Assembly (NCBI GenBank): GCA_937877595.1 | Contig: CALFIY010000102.1 | Span: 1-43,424 of the forward strand | Length of the DNA: 43,424 nt | Direction of reading: 5' to 3' | Source: an uncultured Prevotella sp. | GTDB lineage: Bacteria > Bacteroidota > Bacteroidia > Bacteroidales > Bacteroidaceae | Shown: in pieces, positions 33,874 to 42,273 of the stretch | Layout of the letters: every line of letters starts with the position of its first letter | Numbering within the stretch: the first letter of the stretch is position 1 | The notes under the pieces: generated by a model | Seen by the model: only the letters and a program-made list of their open reading frames with translations | What the model was told of the DNA's origin: nothing | Databases searched by the model: none | Program-made: the position numbers and the translations under genes

Positions 33874-34590
33874 ATGGAAATGGTAAAAGGATTGTTCCTC
33901 GCAGGCATGTTGCTCTTCGGAGCAACTGCCACAGAGGCTCAGGAGAAGGATTTTGAGACTACAGTTGCAACGGATGTCGTGAGCCAGTACATCTGGCGTG
34001 GTCAGGATTGTGGCAATGTGTCGTTGCAGCCGACATTGGGCGTGGGCTACAAGGGAATTAGCCTGACGGCATGGGGTAGTGTAGGGCTTACAGATCCGAG
34101 TGACACTAAAGAGTTCGACCTCACGCTGTCGTATAGCATTGGTGGCTTGAATGTCGGCATCACTGACTACTGGTTTAACGCCGGGCTTGACCCACAGAAC
34201 CGCTATTTCAAGTACGATGCCCACGGCACCAACCATCTTTTTGAAGCAAATATCGGTTATGATTTCGGGCCTGTCAGTCTGCAGTGGTATACCAACTTTG
34301 CTGGCAATGATGGCGTAAACGGGAACGGCAAGCGAGCCTACAGCAGTTATATGGAAGCAGTTGTCCCATTTAAACTTTCTGCCGTAGAATGGTCTGCTGT
34401 GGTTGGTGTCGTTCCCTATGCCACCACAAGTTACGGCACGACGGGCTTTGCTGTCACCAATCTGGCACTGAAGGCGACAAAGGAGATACGCGTCACCGAC
34501 TCATTCTCCGTTCCCGTCTTCGCGCAGGTGGCTGCCAATCCTTGCTCACAAAAAGCCTACCTGGTTCTTGGGCTAACGCTGCAGCCCTGA
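33874..34590 (+). CDS. Outer-membrane beta-barrel protein linked to ammonium transport
   Basis: The 238-residue protein has a signal peptide of about 22 residues (MEMVKGLFLAGMLLFGATATEA, cleaved before QEKDF). Alternating beta strands rich in aromatic residues follow. VATDVVSQYIWRGQD is typical of the TorF family of putative outer-membrane proteins. It follows amtB by 44 bp and ends in an intrinsic terminator, so it is probably the third gene of the glnK-amtB operon. It may be a porin for nitrogen compounds, but the substrate is unknown. Confidence 0.75.
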   Translation: MEMVKGLFLAGMLLFGATATEAQEKDFETTVATDVVSQYIWRGQDCGNVSLQPTLGVGYKGISLTAWGSVGLTDPSDTKEFDLTLSYSIGGLNVGITDYWFNAGLDPQNRYFKYDAHGTNHLFEANIGYDFGPVSLQWYTNFAGNDGVNGNGKRAYSSYMEAVVPFKLSAVEWSAVVGVVPYATTSYGTTGFAVTNLALKATKEIRVTDSFSVPVFAQVAANPCSQKAYLVLGLTLQP

Positions 34591-34607
34591 TCTTTCCCAG
34601 GTCTTCG

Positions 34608-34643
34608 TCCCCCTCTCCAGAACAAGTAGAGGGGGATTTTTTT
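34608..34643 (+). terminator. Intrinsic terminator of the glnK-amtB operon
   Basis: TCCCCCTCT (34608-34616) pairs perfectly with AGAGGGGGA (34628-34636) over an 11-nt loop. Seven T follow. Confidence 0.95.
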
Positions 34644-34903
34644 ATATTGCTGCGAAAGATGTCTTTATTCTTCTATCGTCAATTTTTTAATTTAAATTTC
34701 CTATCTCCGCATCGAACTCTTCGGAATAGATTCACACCTTATTAACATAAATAAAAGCAGTTTTTTTAAAAATGTTATAACGCTTTTTGGCCAAGTCAGT
34801 GCTAAGAAAAGGTGTGCGGCAACATTACAACTGCCACTTTGTAACAAAATGATGCGGTTTTTGTGCAAATAGACAGCAAAGTGTTGATGCAACGGTGGAA
34901 AAT

Positions 34904-34988
34904 TTTACAAAATGTCAGTCAGGTGAAATTTTAACAAACAAAATGTAGCGATTGTTATGGGAGAGTTGAACATTATGTAATAATTTTG
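34904..34988 (+). promoter_or_regulatory. glnN promoter with paired upstream boxes
   Basis: TTTACAAAATG (34904-34914), AACAAACAAAATG (34933-34945), 35 nt, then TAATTTTG (34981-34988). Box spacing (29 nt start to start) and the 35-nt gap equal those of glnK. TTATG again stands in the -33 area (34955-34959). The rest of 34644-35044 is AT-rich leader with an extra ACAAAATGATG near 34845 and no gene. Confidence 0.7.
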
Positions 34989-35044
34989 CACCATGAAAGT
35001 AATAAAGTGTGATTTGTAAATCGAATAATTGTAAATTAGTAAAG

Positions 35045-37261
35045 ATGGAAGCATTAAGATTTCAGGTTGTCGGTGAGGCTTTCAAGAAGAAGCCACTCGA
35101 CGTAAAAACACCAAGTGAACGACCCGCTAAGTACTTTGGAAGCAAGGTGTTCAATCGTGAGAAGATGTACAAGTACCTGCCCAAGGACGTTTACGAGAAG
35201 ATGATTGACGTGATGGATAATGGTGCACGTCTGGATCGTCATATAGCCGATGCCGTGGCTGCAGGCATGAAGCAGTGGGCTACGGAGAACGGCGTGACCC
35301 ACTATACGCACTGGTTCCAGCCGTTGACAGAGGGAACGGCAGAGAAGCACGACTCCTTCATCGAGCATGACGGCAAGGGAGGCATGGTGGAAGAATTCAG
35401 TGGGAAACTGCTTGTGCAGCAGGAGCCTGACGCCTCTTCATTCCCCAGCGGTGGTATTCGCTCCACTTTCGAGGCCCGCGGTTATTCGGCATGGGACCCG
35501 ACGAGTCCTGTCTTCATTATCGACGATACGCTGTGTATCCCTACTGTGTTTATATCGTATAGCGGTGAGGCTCTCGACTACAAGGCTCCGTTGCTGCGCG
35601 CCCTGCACGCCGTGAATGTTGCTGCTACCGACGTATGCCACTATTTCGATCCGTCGGTTAAGAAGGTTACAAGCAACCTTGGTTGGGAACAGGAGTATTT
35701 CCTGGTGGACGAAGGACTTTATGCTGCACGTCCTGACTTATTGCTTACGGGGCGTACGTTGATGGGACACGACTCGGCAAAGAATCAGCAGATGGACGAC
35801 CACTATTTTGGCGCAATACCAGAGCGTGTGGCTGCCTTTATGAAGGAACTGGAGATTGTGGCTTTGGAGTTGGGTATCCCCTGTAAGACGCGTCACAACG
35901 AGGTGGCTCCCAATCAGTTTGAGTTGGCACCTATCTTTGAAGAGACTAATCTGGCAGTCGACCATAACATGCTGCTGATGTCGGTGATGAAACGTGTGGC
36001 ACGTAAACATGGCTTCCGTGTGCTGTTACATGAAAAGCCTTTTGCCGGCATTAACGGCTCGGGTAAGCACAACAACTGGAGCCTCTCTACCGACAATGGT
36101 ATTCTGCTGCATGCACCAGGCAAGAATGCAGAGGGTAACCTGCGCTTTGCCGTGTTTATCGTAGAGACGTTGATGGGTGTCTACAAGCACAATGGACTGT
36201 TGAAGGCATCTATAATGAGTGCTACCAATGCTCATCGTCTTGGAGCCAATGAGGCACCGCCAGCCATCATCTCGTCGTTCCTCGGTAAGCAACTGTCGGA
36301 ACTGCTCGACCATATAGAGAAGGCCGATGTTGAGAATATGCTGGCAATGGCTGGCAAGCAGGGACTGAAGATGGATATCCCGGAAATACCAGAACTGTTT
36401 ATCGACAATACGGACCGCAACCGTACCAGTCCATTTGCCTTTACGGGCAACAGGTTTGAGTTCCGCGCTGTAGGCTCTGAGGCCAACTGTGCCTCGGCAA
36501 TGATAGCCCTGAACAGTGCTGTGGCAGAAGCACTGGTTGACTTCAAGAAGCGTGTGGATGCCAAGATACCGGAATTGGAGAAGAAACTGGCTGGTACGGG
36601 ACATAGTGCCACGTTCCATGCTATTATAGATGTTCTGCGCGACGACATCAAGACCTGTAAGCCGATTCGTTTTGATGGTAATGGCTACTCTGACGAGTGG
36701 GTTGCAGAAGCCGAAAAACGTGGCTTGGATGTTGAGAAGTCGTGTCCTAAGATATTTGAGCGCTATCTCGACAAGGAGTCGATACAGATGTTTGAGAGTC
36801 TTGGCGTAATGACCAAGAAGGAACTGGAGGCTCGAAACGAGGTGAAGTGGGAAACATATACTAAGAAGATTCAGATAGAGGCTCGTGTGCTGGGCGACCT
36901 GTCGATGAACCATATTATACCGGTTGCCACGCGCTATCAGAGCGAGTTGCTCAAGAATGTTGGCAATATGGCAGTAGTATTTCCAATCGAGACAGCCGAC
37001 AGGCTTTCAAAGCGCAACAAGAAGATTATTGAGGAGGTTGCCGAGCGTACCTCTGCGATAGAAAAGGGCGTTGAGGAACTTGTCGAGGCTCGAAAGAAGG
37101 CTAATAAAATCGGTGACGAACATGCCAAGGCCATTGCCTATCACGACACCGTAGAACCGTATCTTGACAACATTCGCTACCAGATTGACAAACTGGAACT
37201 GATAGTCGACGATGCCCTCTGGCCACTGCCAAAGTACAGGGAGTTGCTGTTCATCAGATAG
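35045..37261 (+). CDS. glnN: Glutamine synthetase, type III
   Basis: ATP-dependent synthesis of glutamine from glutamate and ammonium, feeding the amidotransferases in this window. The ATG at 35045 (MEALRFQVVGEAFKKKP) is chosen; twelve upstream in-frame codons precede it. The 738-residue length and segments THWFQPLTEGTAEKHDSF, NEVAPNQFELAPIFEE and GSGKHNNWSLS are typical of GSIII. Type III enzymes are characteristic of Bacteroidetes. It is monocistronic and shares its promoter layout with glnK. Confidence 0.96.
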   Translation: MEALRFQVVGEAFKKKPLDVKTPSERPAKYFGSKVFNREKMYKYLPKDVYEKMIDVMDNGARLDRHIADAVAAGMKQWATENGVTHYTHWFQPLTEGTAEKHDSFIEHDGKGGMVEEFSGKLLVQQEPDASSFPSGGIRSTFEARGYSAWDPTSPVFIIDDTLCIPTVFISYSGEALDYKAPLLRALHAVNVAATDVCHYFDPSVKKVTSNLGWEQEYFLVDEGLYAARPDLLLTGRTLMGHDSAKNQQMDDHYFGAIPERVAAFMKELEIVALELGIPCKTRHNEVAPNQFELAPIFEETNLAVDHNMLLMSVMKRVARKHGFRVLLHEKPFAGINGSGKHNNWSLSTDNGILLHAPGKNAEGNLRFAVFIVETLMGVYKHNGLLKASIMSATNAHRLGANEAPPAIISSFLGKQLSELLDHIEKADVENMLAMAGKQGLKMDIPEIPELFIDNTDRNRTSPFAFTGNRFEFRAVGSEANCASAMIALNSAVAEALVDFKKRVDAKIPELEKKLAGTGHSATFHAIIDVLRDDIKTCKPIRFDGNGYSDEWVAEAEKRGLDVEKSCPKIFERYLDKESIQMFESLGVMTKKELEARNEVKWETYTKKIQIEARVLGDLSMNHIIPVATRYQSELLKNVGNMAVVFPIETADRLSKRNKKIIEEVAERTSAIEKGVEELVEARKKANKIGDEHAKAIAYHDTVEPYLDNIRYQIDKLELIVDDALWPLPKYRELLFIR

Positions 37262-37287
37262 GCATCATTTAGAACCTTTATGTAAAG

Positions 37288-37360
37288 AGCGGAATACGGG
37301 ACTCGAACCCGCGACCCTCGGCTTGGGAAGCCAATGCTCTACCAACTGAGCTAAATCCGC
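37288..37360 (-). tRNA. tRNA-Gly (CCC)
   Basis: A 73-nt cloverleaf. The D-arm is GCTCAGTTGGTAGAGC, the anticodon stem/loop is TTGGC-TTCCCAA-GCCGA with anticodon CCC, and the T-arm is GCGGG-TTCGAGT-CCCGT. The acceptor has a T6-T67 mismatch. CCA is not encoded. Confidence 0.93.
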
Positions 37361-37363
37361 CTG

Positions 37364-37399
37364 AAAGAAAAAGGAGCCAGAATGTGTGATTCTGACTCC
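37364..37399 (-). terminator. Intrinsic terminator between the two tRNA genes
   Basis: On the minus strand an 11-bp stem, GGAGTCAGAAT/ATTCTGGCTCC with one G-T pair and a CACAC loop, precedes TTTTTCTTTC. It lies after tRNA-Thr and before tRNA-Gly, so the two may be separate units. Confidence 0.85.
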
Positions 37400-37410
37400 C
37401 GAGGAAAGTG

Positions 37411-37483
<73 letters not shown>

Positions 37484-37556
37484 GTGTATCTCAAAGAACG
37501 ACTTCTTTTTTGCGGCTGCAAAGATAATACATTTTCTTTACATTGCAAATTTTTTG

Positions 37557-40391
37557 TCAAGAAAGTTTCTCGCGCAGGAATTTTCCTGTGATGCTGGCAT
37601 CGCATTGCGCGACTTCCTCGGGAGTGCCGCATGCCACGAGCCGTCCGCCTCTGTCTCCGCCGTCGGGGCCGAGGTCTACAACGTAGTCGGCACATTTTAT
37701 CACGTCGAGATTGTGCTCTATTATTAATACGGTGTGTCCTCGAGTGATGAGAGCGTTGAGCGCTTTGAGCAGCCGGTGTATGTCGTGGAAGTGCAGTCCT
37801 GTTGTCGGCTCGTCGAATATGAATAGGGTAGGCATCTGGCGCTCCTGTCCAAGAAAATAGGCCAGTTTTACACGCTGGTTCTCACCTCCTGACAGAGTGC
37901 TGGAACTTTGGCCAAGCAGTATGTAGCCCAGTCCGACGTCTTCAAGGGGCTGTAGTCTGTTGGCAATGGTTGTCTGTTCGTGCTTACTGAAGAACGCAAT
38001 GGCCTCCGACACGGTCATATTGAGAATGTCGTAGATGCTGTGTCCTTCATATTTTACTTCAAGTATGTCGCTCTTGAAGCGTCGCCCGTGACATGCTTCG
38101 CATTGCAGCACGATGTCTGCCATGAATTGCATTTCGACGTTAATCTCTCCTGCGCCCTTGCACTCGTCGCATCTGCCGCCGTCGGCATTGAACGAGAAGT
38201 ACTGCGACGTATATCCCATTTGCCTGGAAAGAGGCTGTTCGGCAAAGAGGTCGCGGATGGCGTCATAGGCTTTGACATAGGTGGCAGGGTTGGAGCGTGT
38301 CGACTTGCCGATAGGGTTCTGGTCTACAAATTCTATGTGCTGTATTGCTTCGTGGTCGCCTTCGATGGAGAGGTATTCGCCTGGTGTGTCAGCAACATCG
38401 CCGTGCAGCCGTTTCAGGGCAGGGTAGAGGATGCCTTTTACAAGACTTGACTTTCCGCTGCCGCTCACTCCCGTTACGACGGTCATAACATTGAGAGGCA
38501 GTGTGACGTCAATGCCTTGCAGATTGTTCATGCGTGCTCCCCGTATGGTGATGCTGCGATTCCATGGGCGTCTGCTTTCCGGCACGTCAATGTTCTCCTG
38601 GTGAAGCAGATATCTGACGGTATGGCTACGAGTGCCTGCCGTGTTGTCGGCGTTGATATCAGCAGCATTGCCTTCAAAGACAATCTCTCCTCCCAGTCTG
38701 CCTGCATCTGGTCCGACATCTATGAGGTAGTCGGCGGCTCTCATCATCTCTTCGTCGTGTTCTACCACCACGACGGTGTTGCCAATGTCGCGAAGCGACT
38801 TAAGCACTCCGATGAGTCTGCCGGTGTCGCGTGGATGCAGCCCAATGCTTGGCTCATCGAGAATGTAGAGCGAGCCAACCAGCGAACTGCCAAGTGATGT
38901 GGTGAGGTTTATGCGCTGGCTCTCGCCGCCGCTTAGCGAGTTGGAACTCTGACCCAGTGTGAGATATCCCAGTCCGACGTCAAGAAGGAATTGCAGTCGC
39001 GAGTTTATCTCTGTCAGCAGCCGACGCCCTATCTGCTGCTCCTGCTCACTCAGTTGCAGTGTGTCGAACCACTGTTTGAGCCGTACTATTGGCATTTCTA
39101 CCACGTCGCTGATGCTGCGTCCTCCTATCTTAACGTAACCGGCCTCTTTCTTCAGTCTGGTGCCATGACAGACGGGGCAAATTGTCTTGCCGCGATAGCG
39201 GCTCATCATCACCCTGTATTGTATTTTGTACTGGTTTTCCTTTACCATCTGGAAGAAGGCATCTATCGACACCTGTTCGTGAGGGTCGCGTTTGGCATCG
39301 CTTGGCAGTCCGTGCCATAGCCAGTCTTTATGCTGTTGCGAGAGATTATAATAAGGTTCGAAGATAGGGAAGTCGTCTTTCGCTGCTCTGCGGCAGAACT
39401 CTTCTTTCCACATCTTCATTTTTTCGCCGTGCCAGCATACTACGCAGCCATCATAGACGGACAGTGTGGTGTTGGGAATTACGAGACGCTCGTCTATGCC
39501 TATTATCTTGCCAAATCCCTGACATTCAGGACAGGCACCGGCAGGAGAATTGAATGAGAACAGGTGGTCGCCAGGCTCTTCAAAAGTGATACCGTCGGCT
39601 TCGAAGCGTGTGGAGAAGTCGTAGTTGAGTTGTGCCGGCAGGAAAGTGAGTCGACATTCTCCCATGCCTTCGTAGAATGCCGTCTCTGCAGAATCCGTGA
39701 GACGGGAAATGGCATCTGTGGAATTGGCGACAGTGACTCTGTCGATGAGCAGGTATATTTGTGAGTTGCCAGATTTCGTGAGTGTGTTGCCTTCCAGACA
39801 GTCGTCTATCCTGACAACCTGGCCGTCTACCATCAGACGTGCATATCCGTTCTGCTTATATGTTTGCAGTTGCTGATGCATAGTACGCCCTTCTACAGGG
39901 TGTATCGGAGCCATGATCATGAATTTTGTGCCTGCGGCAAACTGCGCAGCACATCTAATGACGTCGGCCACGTTGTGCTTCTTTACTTCTTGTCCCGATA
40001 AAGGCGAGTAGGTCTTGCCTATTCGTGCAAACAGCAGTCGCAGGTATTCGTAGATTTCCGTCGTAGTGCCAACGGTGCTTCGTGGGTTGCGTGATATCAC
40101 TTTCTGCTCAATGGCGATAGCAGGTGGGATGCCTTTTATGAAGTCACATTCAGGTTTGTTCATCCTGCCGAGAAACTGGCGTGCATAACTTGACAGGCTT
40201 TCTACATATCTGCGCTGGCCTTCAGCATACAGGGTGTCGAAGGCAAGGCTTGACTTTCCGCTACCACTGACGCCAGCCACTACAACGAGTTTGTCGCGCG
40301 GTATCTTCAGGCTAATATTCTTAAGATTGTTTACCCTTGCACCTTTTATCTCAATATACGCATCTGCAGGTGAAGTGTTGCTGTTGCTCAT
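37557..40391 (-). CDS. uvrA: Excinuclease ABC subunit A
   Basis: DNA damage sensor of nucleotide excision repair. The 944-residue protein has two ABC ATPase modules. Each has a Walker A (GVSGSGKSSLAFDTLYAEG near residue 40, GVSGSGKSSLVKGILYP in the second half) and a signature (LSGGESQRI, LSGGENQRVKL). Zinc-finger cysteines are seen in CPVCHGTRL and in CDECKGAGE with CEACHGRRF. The length is normal. A -7 element (minus 40428-40421) lies just upstream, divergent from the polymerase gene. Confidence 0.97.
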   Translation of the reverse strand: MSNSNTSPADAYIEIKGARVNNLKNISLKIPRDKLVVVAGVSGSGKSSLAFDTLYAEGQRRYVESLSSYARQFLGRMNKPECDFIKGIPPAIAIEQKVISRNPRSTVGTTTEIYEYLRLLFARIGKTYSPLSGQEVKKHNVADVIRCAAQFAAGTKFMIMAPIHPVEGRTMHQQLQTYKQNGYARLMVDGQVVRIDDCLEGNTLTKSGNSQIYLLIDRVTVANSTDAISRLTDSAETAFYEGMGECRLTFLPAQLNYDFSTRFEADGITFEEPGDHLFSFNSPAGACPECQGFGKIIGIDERLVIPNTTLSVYDGCVVCWHGEKMKMWKEEFCRRAAKDDFPIFEPYYNLSQQHKDWLWHGLPSDAKRDPHEQVSIDAFFQMVKENQYKIQYRVMMSRYRGKTICPVCHGTRLKKEAGYVKIGGRSISDVVEMPIVRLKQWFDTLQLSEQEQQIGRRLLTEINSRLQFLLDVGLGYLTLGQSSNSLSGGESQRINLTTSLGSSLVGSLYILDEPSIGLHPRDTGRLIGVLKSLRDIGNTVVVVEHDEEMMRAADYLIDVGPDAGRLGGEIVFEGNAADINADNTAGTRSHTVRYLLHQENIDVPESRRPWNRSITIRGARMNNLQGIDVTLPLNVMTVVTGVSGSGKSSLVKGILYPALKRLHGDVADTPGEYLSIEGDHEAIQHIEFVDQNPIGKSTRSNPATYVKAYDAIRDLFAEQPLSRQMGYTSQYFSFNADGGRCDECKGAGEINVEMQFMADIVLQCEACHGRRFKSDILEVKYEGHSIYDILNMTVSEAIAFFSKHEQTTIANRLQPLEDVGLGYILLGQSSSTLSGGENQRVKLAYFLGQERQMPTLFIFDEPTTGLHFHDIHRLLKALNALITRGHTVLIIEHNLDVIKCADYVVDLGPDGGDRGGRLVACGTPEEVAQCDASITGKFLREKLS

Positions 40392-40420
40392 CAGTATGGT
40401 TTTGTTTCAGATTTGGTGTG

Positions 40421-40489
40421 CAAAGTTAGTGATTAATTTATTATTTTACATTGCAAAGATTGAGTTGTTGCAAAAAAAATATAATTTTG
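40421..40489. promoter_or_regulatory. Divergent uvrA / Y-family polymerase promoters
   Basis: TAACTTTG on the minus strand (40428-40421) serves uvrA. TAATTTTG on the plus strand (40482-40489) serves the polymerase. Neither has a good -33 TTG. Both flanking genes are DNA-repair genes, so shared damage control is possible, but I see no clear LexA-type palindrome. Confidence 0.55.
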
Positions 40490-40539
40490 CAACACCATCG
40501 ACAATAGGATGCCATCATCTGCGATGCTTCAACCTGCCA

Positions 40540-42051
40540 ATGCAAACTACTTCCCGTACATACATTGCCATCGACCTTAAATCGTTCTATGCATCAGTAG
40601 AGTGTGTAGACCGTGGGCTGAATCCACTGACGACAAACTTGGTCGTTGCCGACAAGAGCAGGACAGAGAAGACCATCTGCCTCGCTGTGTCGCCGTCGCT
40701 GAAGCAGTATGGCATTGGCGGCAGGGCGCGGCTTTTTGAAGTTGTTCAGCGGATGAGAGAAGTGAATAGCGAGAGGCGTAGAAAGATTGCAGGCTATAGT
40801 TTCTCAGGGAAATCAGTGTCAGACACGGAACTTCAGTCCGATCCACATCTGGAAGCCGACTATGTCGTGGCTCCTCCGCGCATGGCTCATTATGTAGAGG
40901 TGAGTGCAAAGGTCTGTAGCATCTATCTTAAATATGTTGCGCCAGAGGATATCCATGTATACAGCATTGACGAGGTGTTTATGGACGTAACGCCCTATCT
41001 TGAGAGTTACAGGATGACAGGCCGTCAACTGGCCATGACCATAATACGTGATGTTCTCCGTCAGACAGGCATAACGGCAACTGCAGGCATAGGCACAAAT
41101 ATGTATCTCTGCAAGGTTGCAATGGACATCATGGCAAAGAAAATGCCTGCCGACGAGGATGGAGTGCGTATAGCCGAATTGGACGAAATGTCGTACAGAC
41201 GTGAATTGTGGGACTATCGCCCGTTGACAAAGTTCTGGAGAGTGGGGCATGGCATAGCCCGTAAACTATCCATGTACGGCATTGAAACCATGGGACAGGT
41301 GGCACGCTGCAGCATAGAGAACGAAGACCTGCTCTACGATTTGTTTGGCGTGAATGCTGAGTTGCTCATAGACCATGCCTGGGGCTGGGAGCCCTGTACT
41401 ATAGACTTGGTGAAAGCCTACCGCCCGGAGAGCAATTCTTTCAGTAGCGGACAGGTGCTGCAGTCAGCCTACGACTGGCAGAGTGCACGCGTCGTGGTAC
41501 AGGAAATGGCAGACCAGATGGCTCTTGACTTGGTCGAAAAGCGGTTGGTGACAGACCAACTGGTGCTCTTTGTTGGTTACGACGTGGAAAGCCTGACCCG
41601 TCCGGAGATAAGGGATAGGTATCATGGCGAAGTTCGCCGAGACCACTACGGCCGCATCGTGCCAAAGCATGCCAACGGCACAGCCAATTTGCCAACGGCA
41701 ACGTCGTCGTCGCACGTAATAATCGATGCCGTGCGTCAACTGTATGAGCAAACGGTCAACAAAGACCTACTCGTGAGACGGCTTAACCTCACGGCGGCTC
41801 ACGTGGTCAATGAAACAGATGTGCCGAGAAATGGTGGCCCACAGCAACTCGATCTCTTCGTCGACTATGAAGCACTTCGTGAGCAACGTCGGCAGACTGC
41901 CGAAGCCCTGTCTAAGGAGCGCCGCATGCAAGAGGCTCGTCTGGCCATCAAGCGCCGTTTCGGCAAAAACGCCATACTGAAAGGACTGAATTTCGAGGAA
42001 GGCGCTACAGCCAAAGAACGTAATATGCAGATAGGAGGACACAAGGCTTAA
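40540..42051 (+). CDS. Y-family DNA polymerase (DinB/UmuC superfamily)
   Basis: Translesion polymerase. The ATG at 40540 gives MQTTSRTYIAIDLKSFYASVE, with metal ligand Asp12. The frame extends 102 codons upstream into the antisense of uvrA, which I reject. The second catalytic motif is YSIDEVFMDVT (Asp144, Glu145). The fingers region has KTICLAVSPSLKQYGIGGRA. The length is 503 residues, longer than E. coli DinB (about 350) and nearer to UmuC-like and Gram-positive UvrX types. The C-terminal part (after 400) contains QQLDLFVDYEAL, a likely beta-clamp-binding motif. It is followed 7 bp later by a small companion gene. Confidence 0.9.
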   Translation: MQTTSRTYIAIDLKSFYASVECVDRGLNPLTTNLVVADKSRTEKTICLAVSPSLKQYGIGGRARLFEVVQRMREVNSERRRKIAGYSFSGKSVSDTELQSDPHLEADYVVAPPRMAHYVEVSAKVCSIYLKYVAPEDIHVYSIDEVFMDVTPYLESYRMTGRQLAMTIIRDVLRQTGITATAGIGTNMYLCKVAMDIMAKKMPADEDGVRIAELDEMSYRRELWDYRPLTKFWRVGHGIARKLSMYGIETMGQVARCSIENEDLLYDLFGVNAELLIDHAWGWEPCTIDLVKAYRPESNSFSSGQVLQSAYDWQSARVVVQEMADQMALDLVEKRLVTDQLVLFVGYDVESLTRPEIRDRYHGEVRRDHYGRIVPKHANGTANLPTATSSSHVIIDAVRQLYEQTVNKDLLVRRLNLTAAHVVNETDVPRNGGPQQLDLFVDYEALREQRRQTAEALSKERRMQEARLAIKRRFGKNAILKGLNFEEGATAKERNMQIGGHKA

Positions 42052-42058
42052 AAAAACA

Positions 42059-42253
42059 ATGATGGAGAGTGAAGCATTTACCACCGCACAACGATATGCG
42101 GACATAATAGATCTGCCGCATCACGTGTCGAAGCGTCATCCGCAGATGCCACTCGCGAGCAGGGCGGCCCAGTTTGCTCCGTTCTCTGCGGTCACGGGAC
42201 ACGATGCGGCTTTCGCCTCGCCACTTCATGACCCCGACGCGGCTTATCTTTGA
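42059..42253 (+). CDS. Small YolD-like companion of the Y-family polymerase
   Basis: The 64-residue protein starts MMESEAFTTAQRYADIIDLP. Its core, HHVSKRHPQMPLASRAAQFAP followed by FSAVTGHDAA, fits small proteins that recur next to DinB/UvrX-like polymerases (YolD-like). It begins 7 bp after the polymerase stop, so it is probably co-translated. The function of the family is not settled; a role in polymerase regulation is inferred only from location. It converges on the MFS gene 20 bp away. Confidence 0.7.
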   Translation: MMESEAFTTAQRYADIIDLPHHVSKRHPQMPLASRAAQFAPFSAVTGHDAAFASPLHDPDAAYL

Positions 42254-42273
42254 CCGGGAGTCGATTGAAAAAC

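Noticed and set aside
40421..40489. LexA-type operator between uvrA and the polymerase
   Set aside because: No convincing inverted repeat was seen; the GTTGCAAAA and TTTTGCAAC symmetry near 40465-40491 overlaps the promoter and may be chance.
40234..40539. N-terminal extension of the Y-family polymerase
   Set aside because: It runs antisense through the uvrA start and upstream of the predicted promoter; family homology begins at the ATG at 40540.
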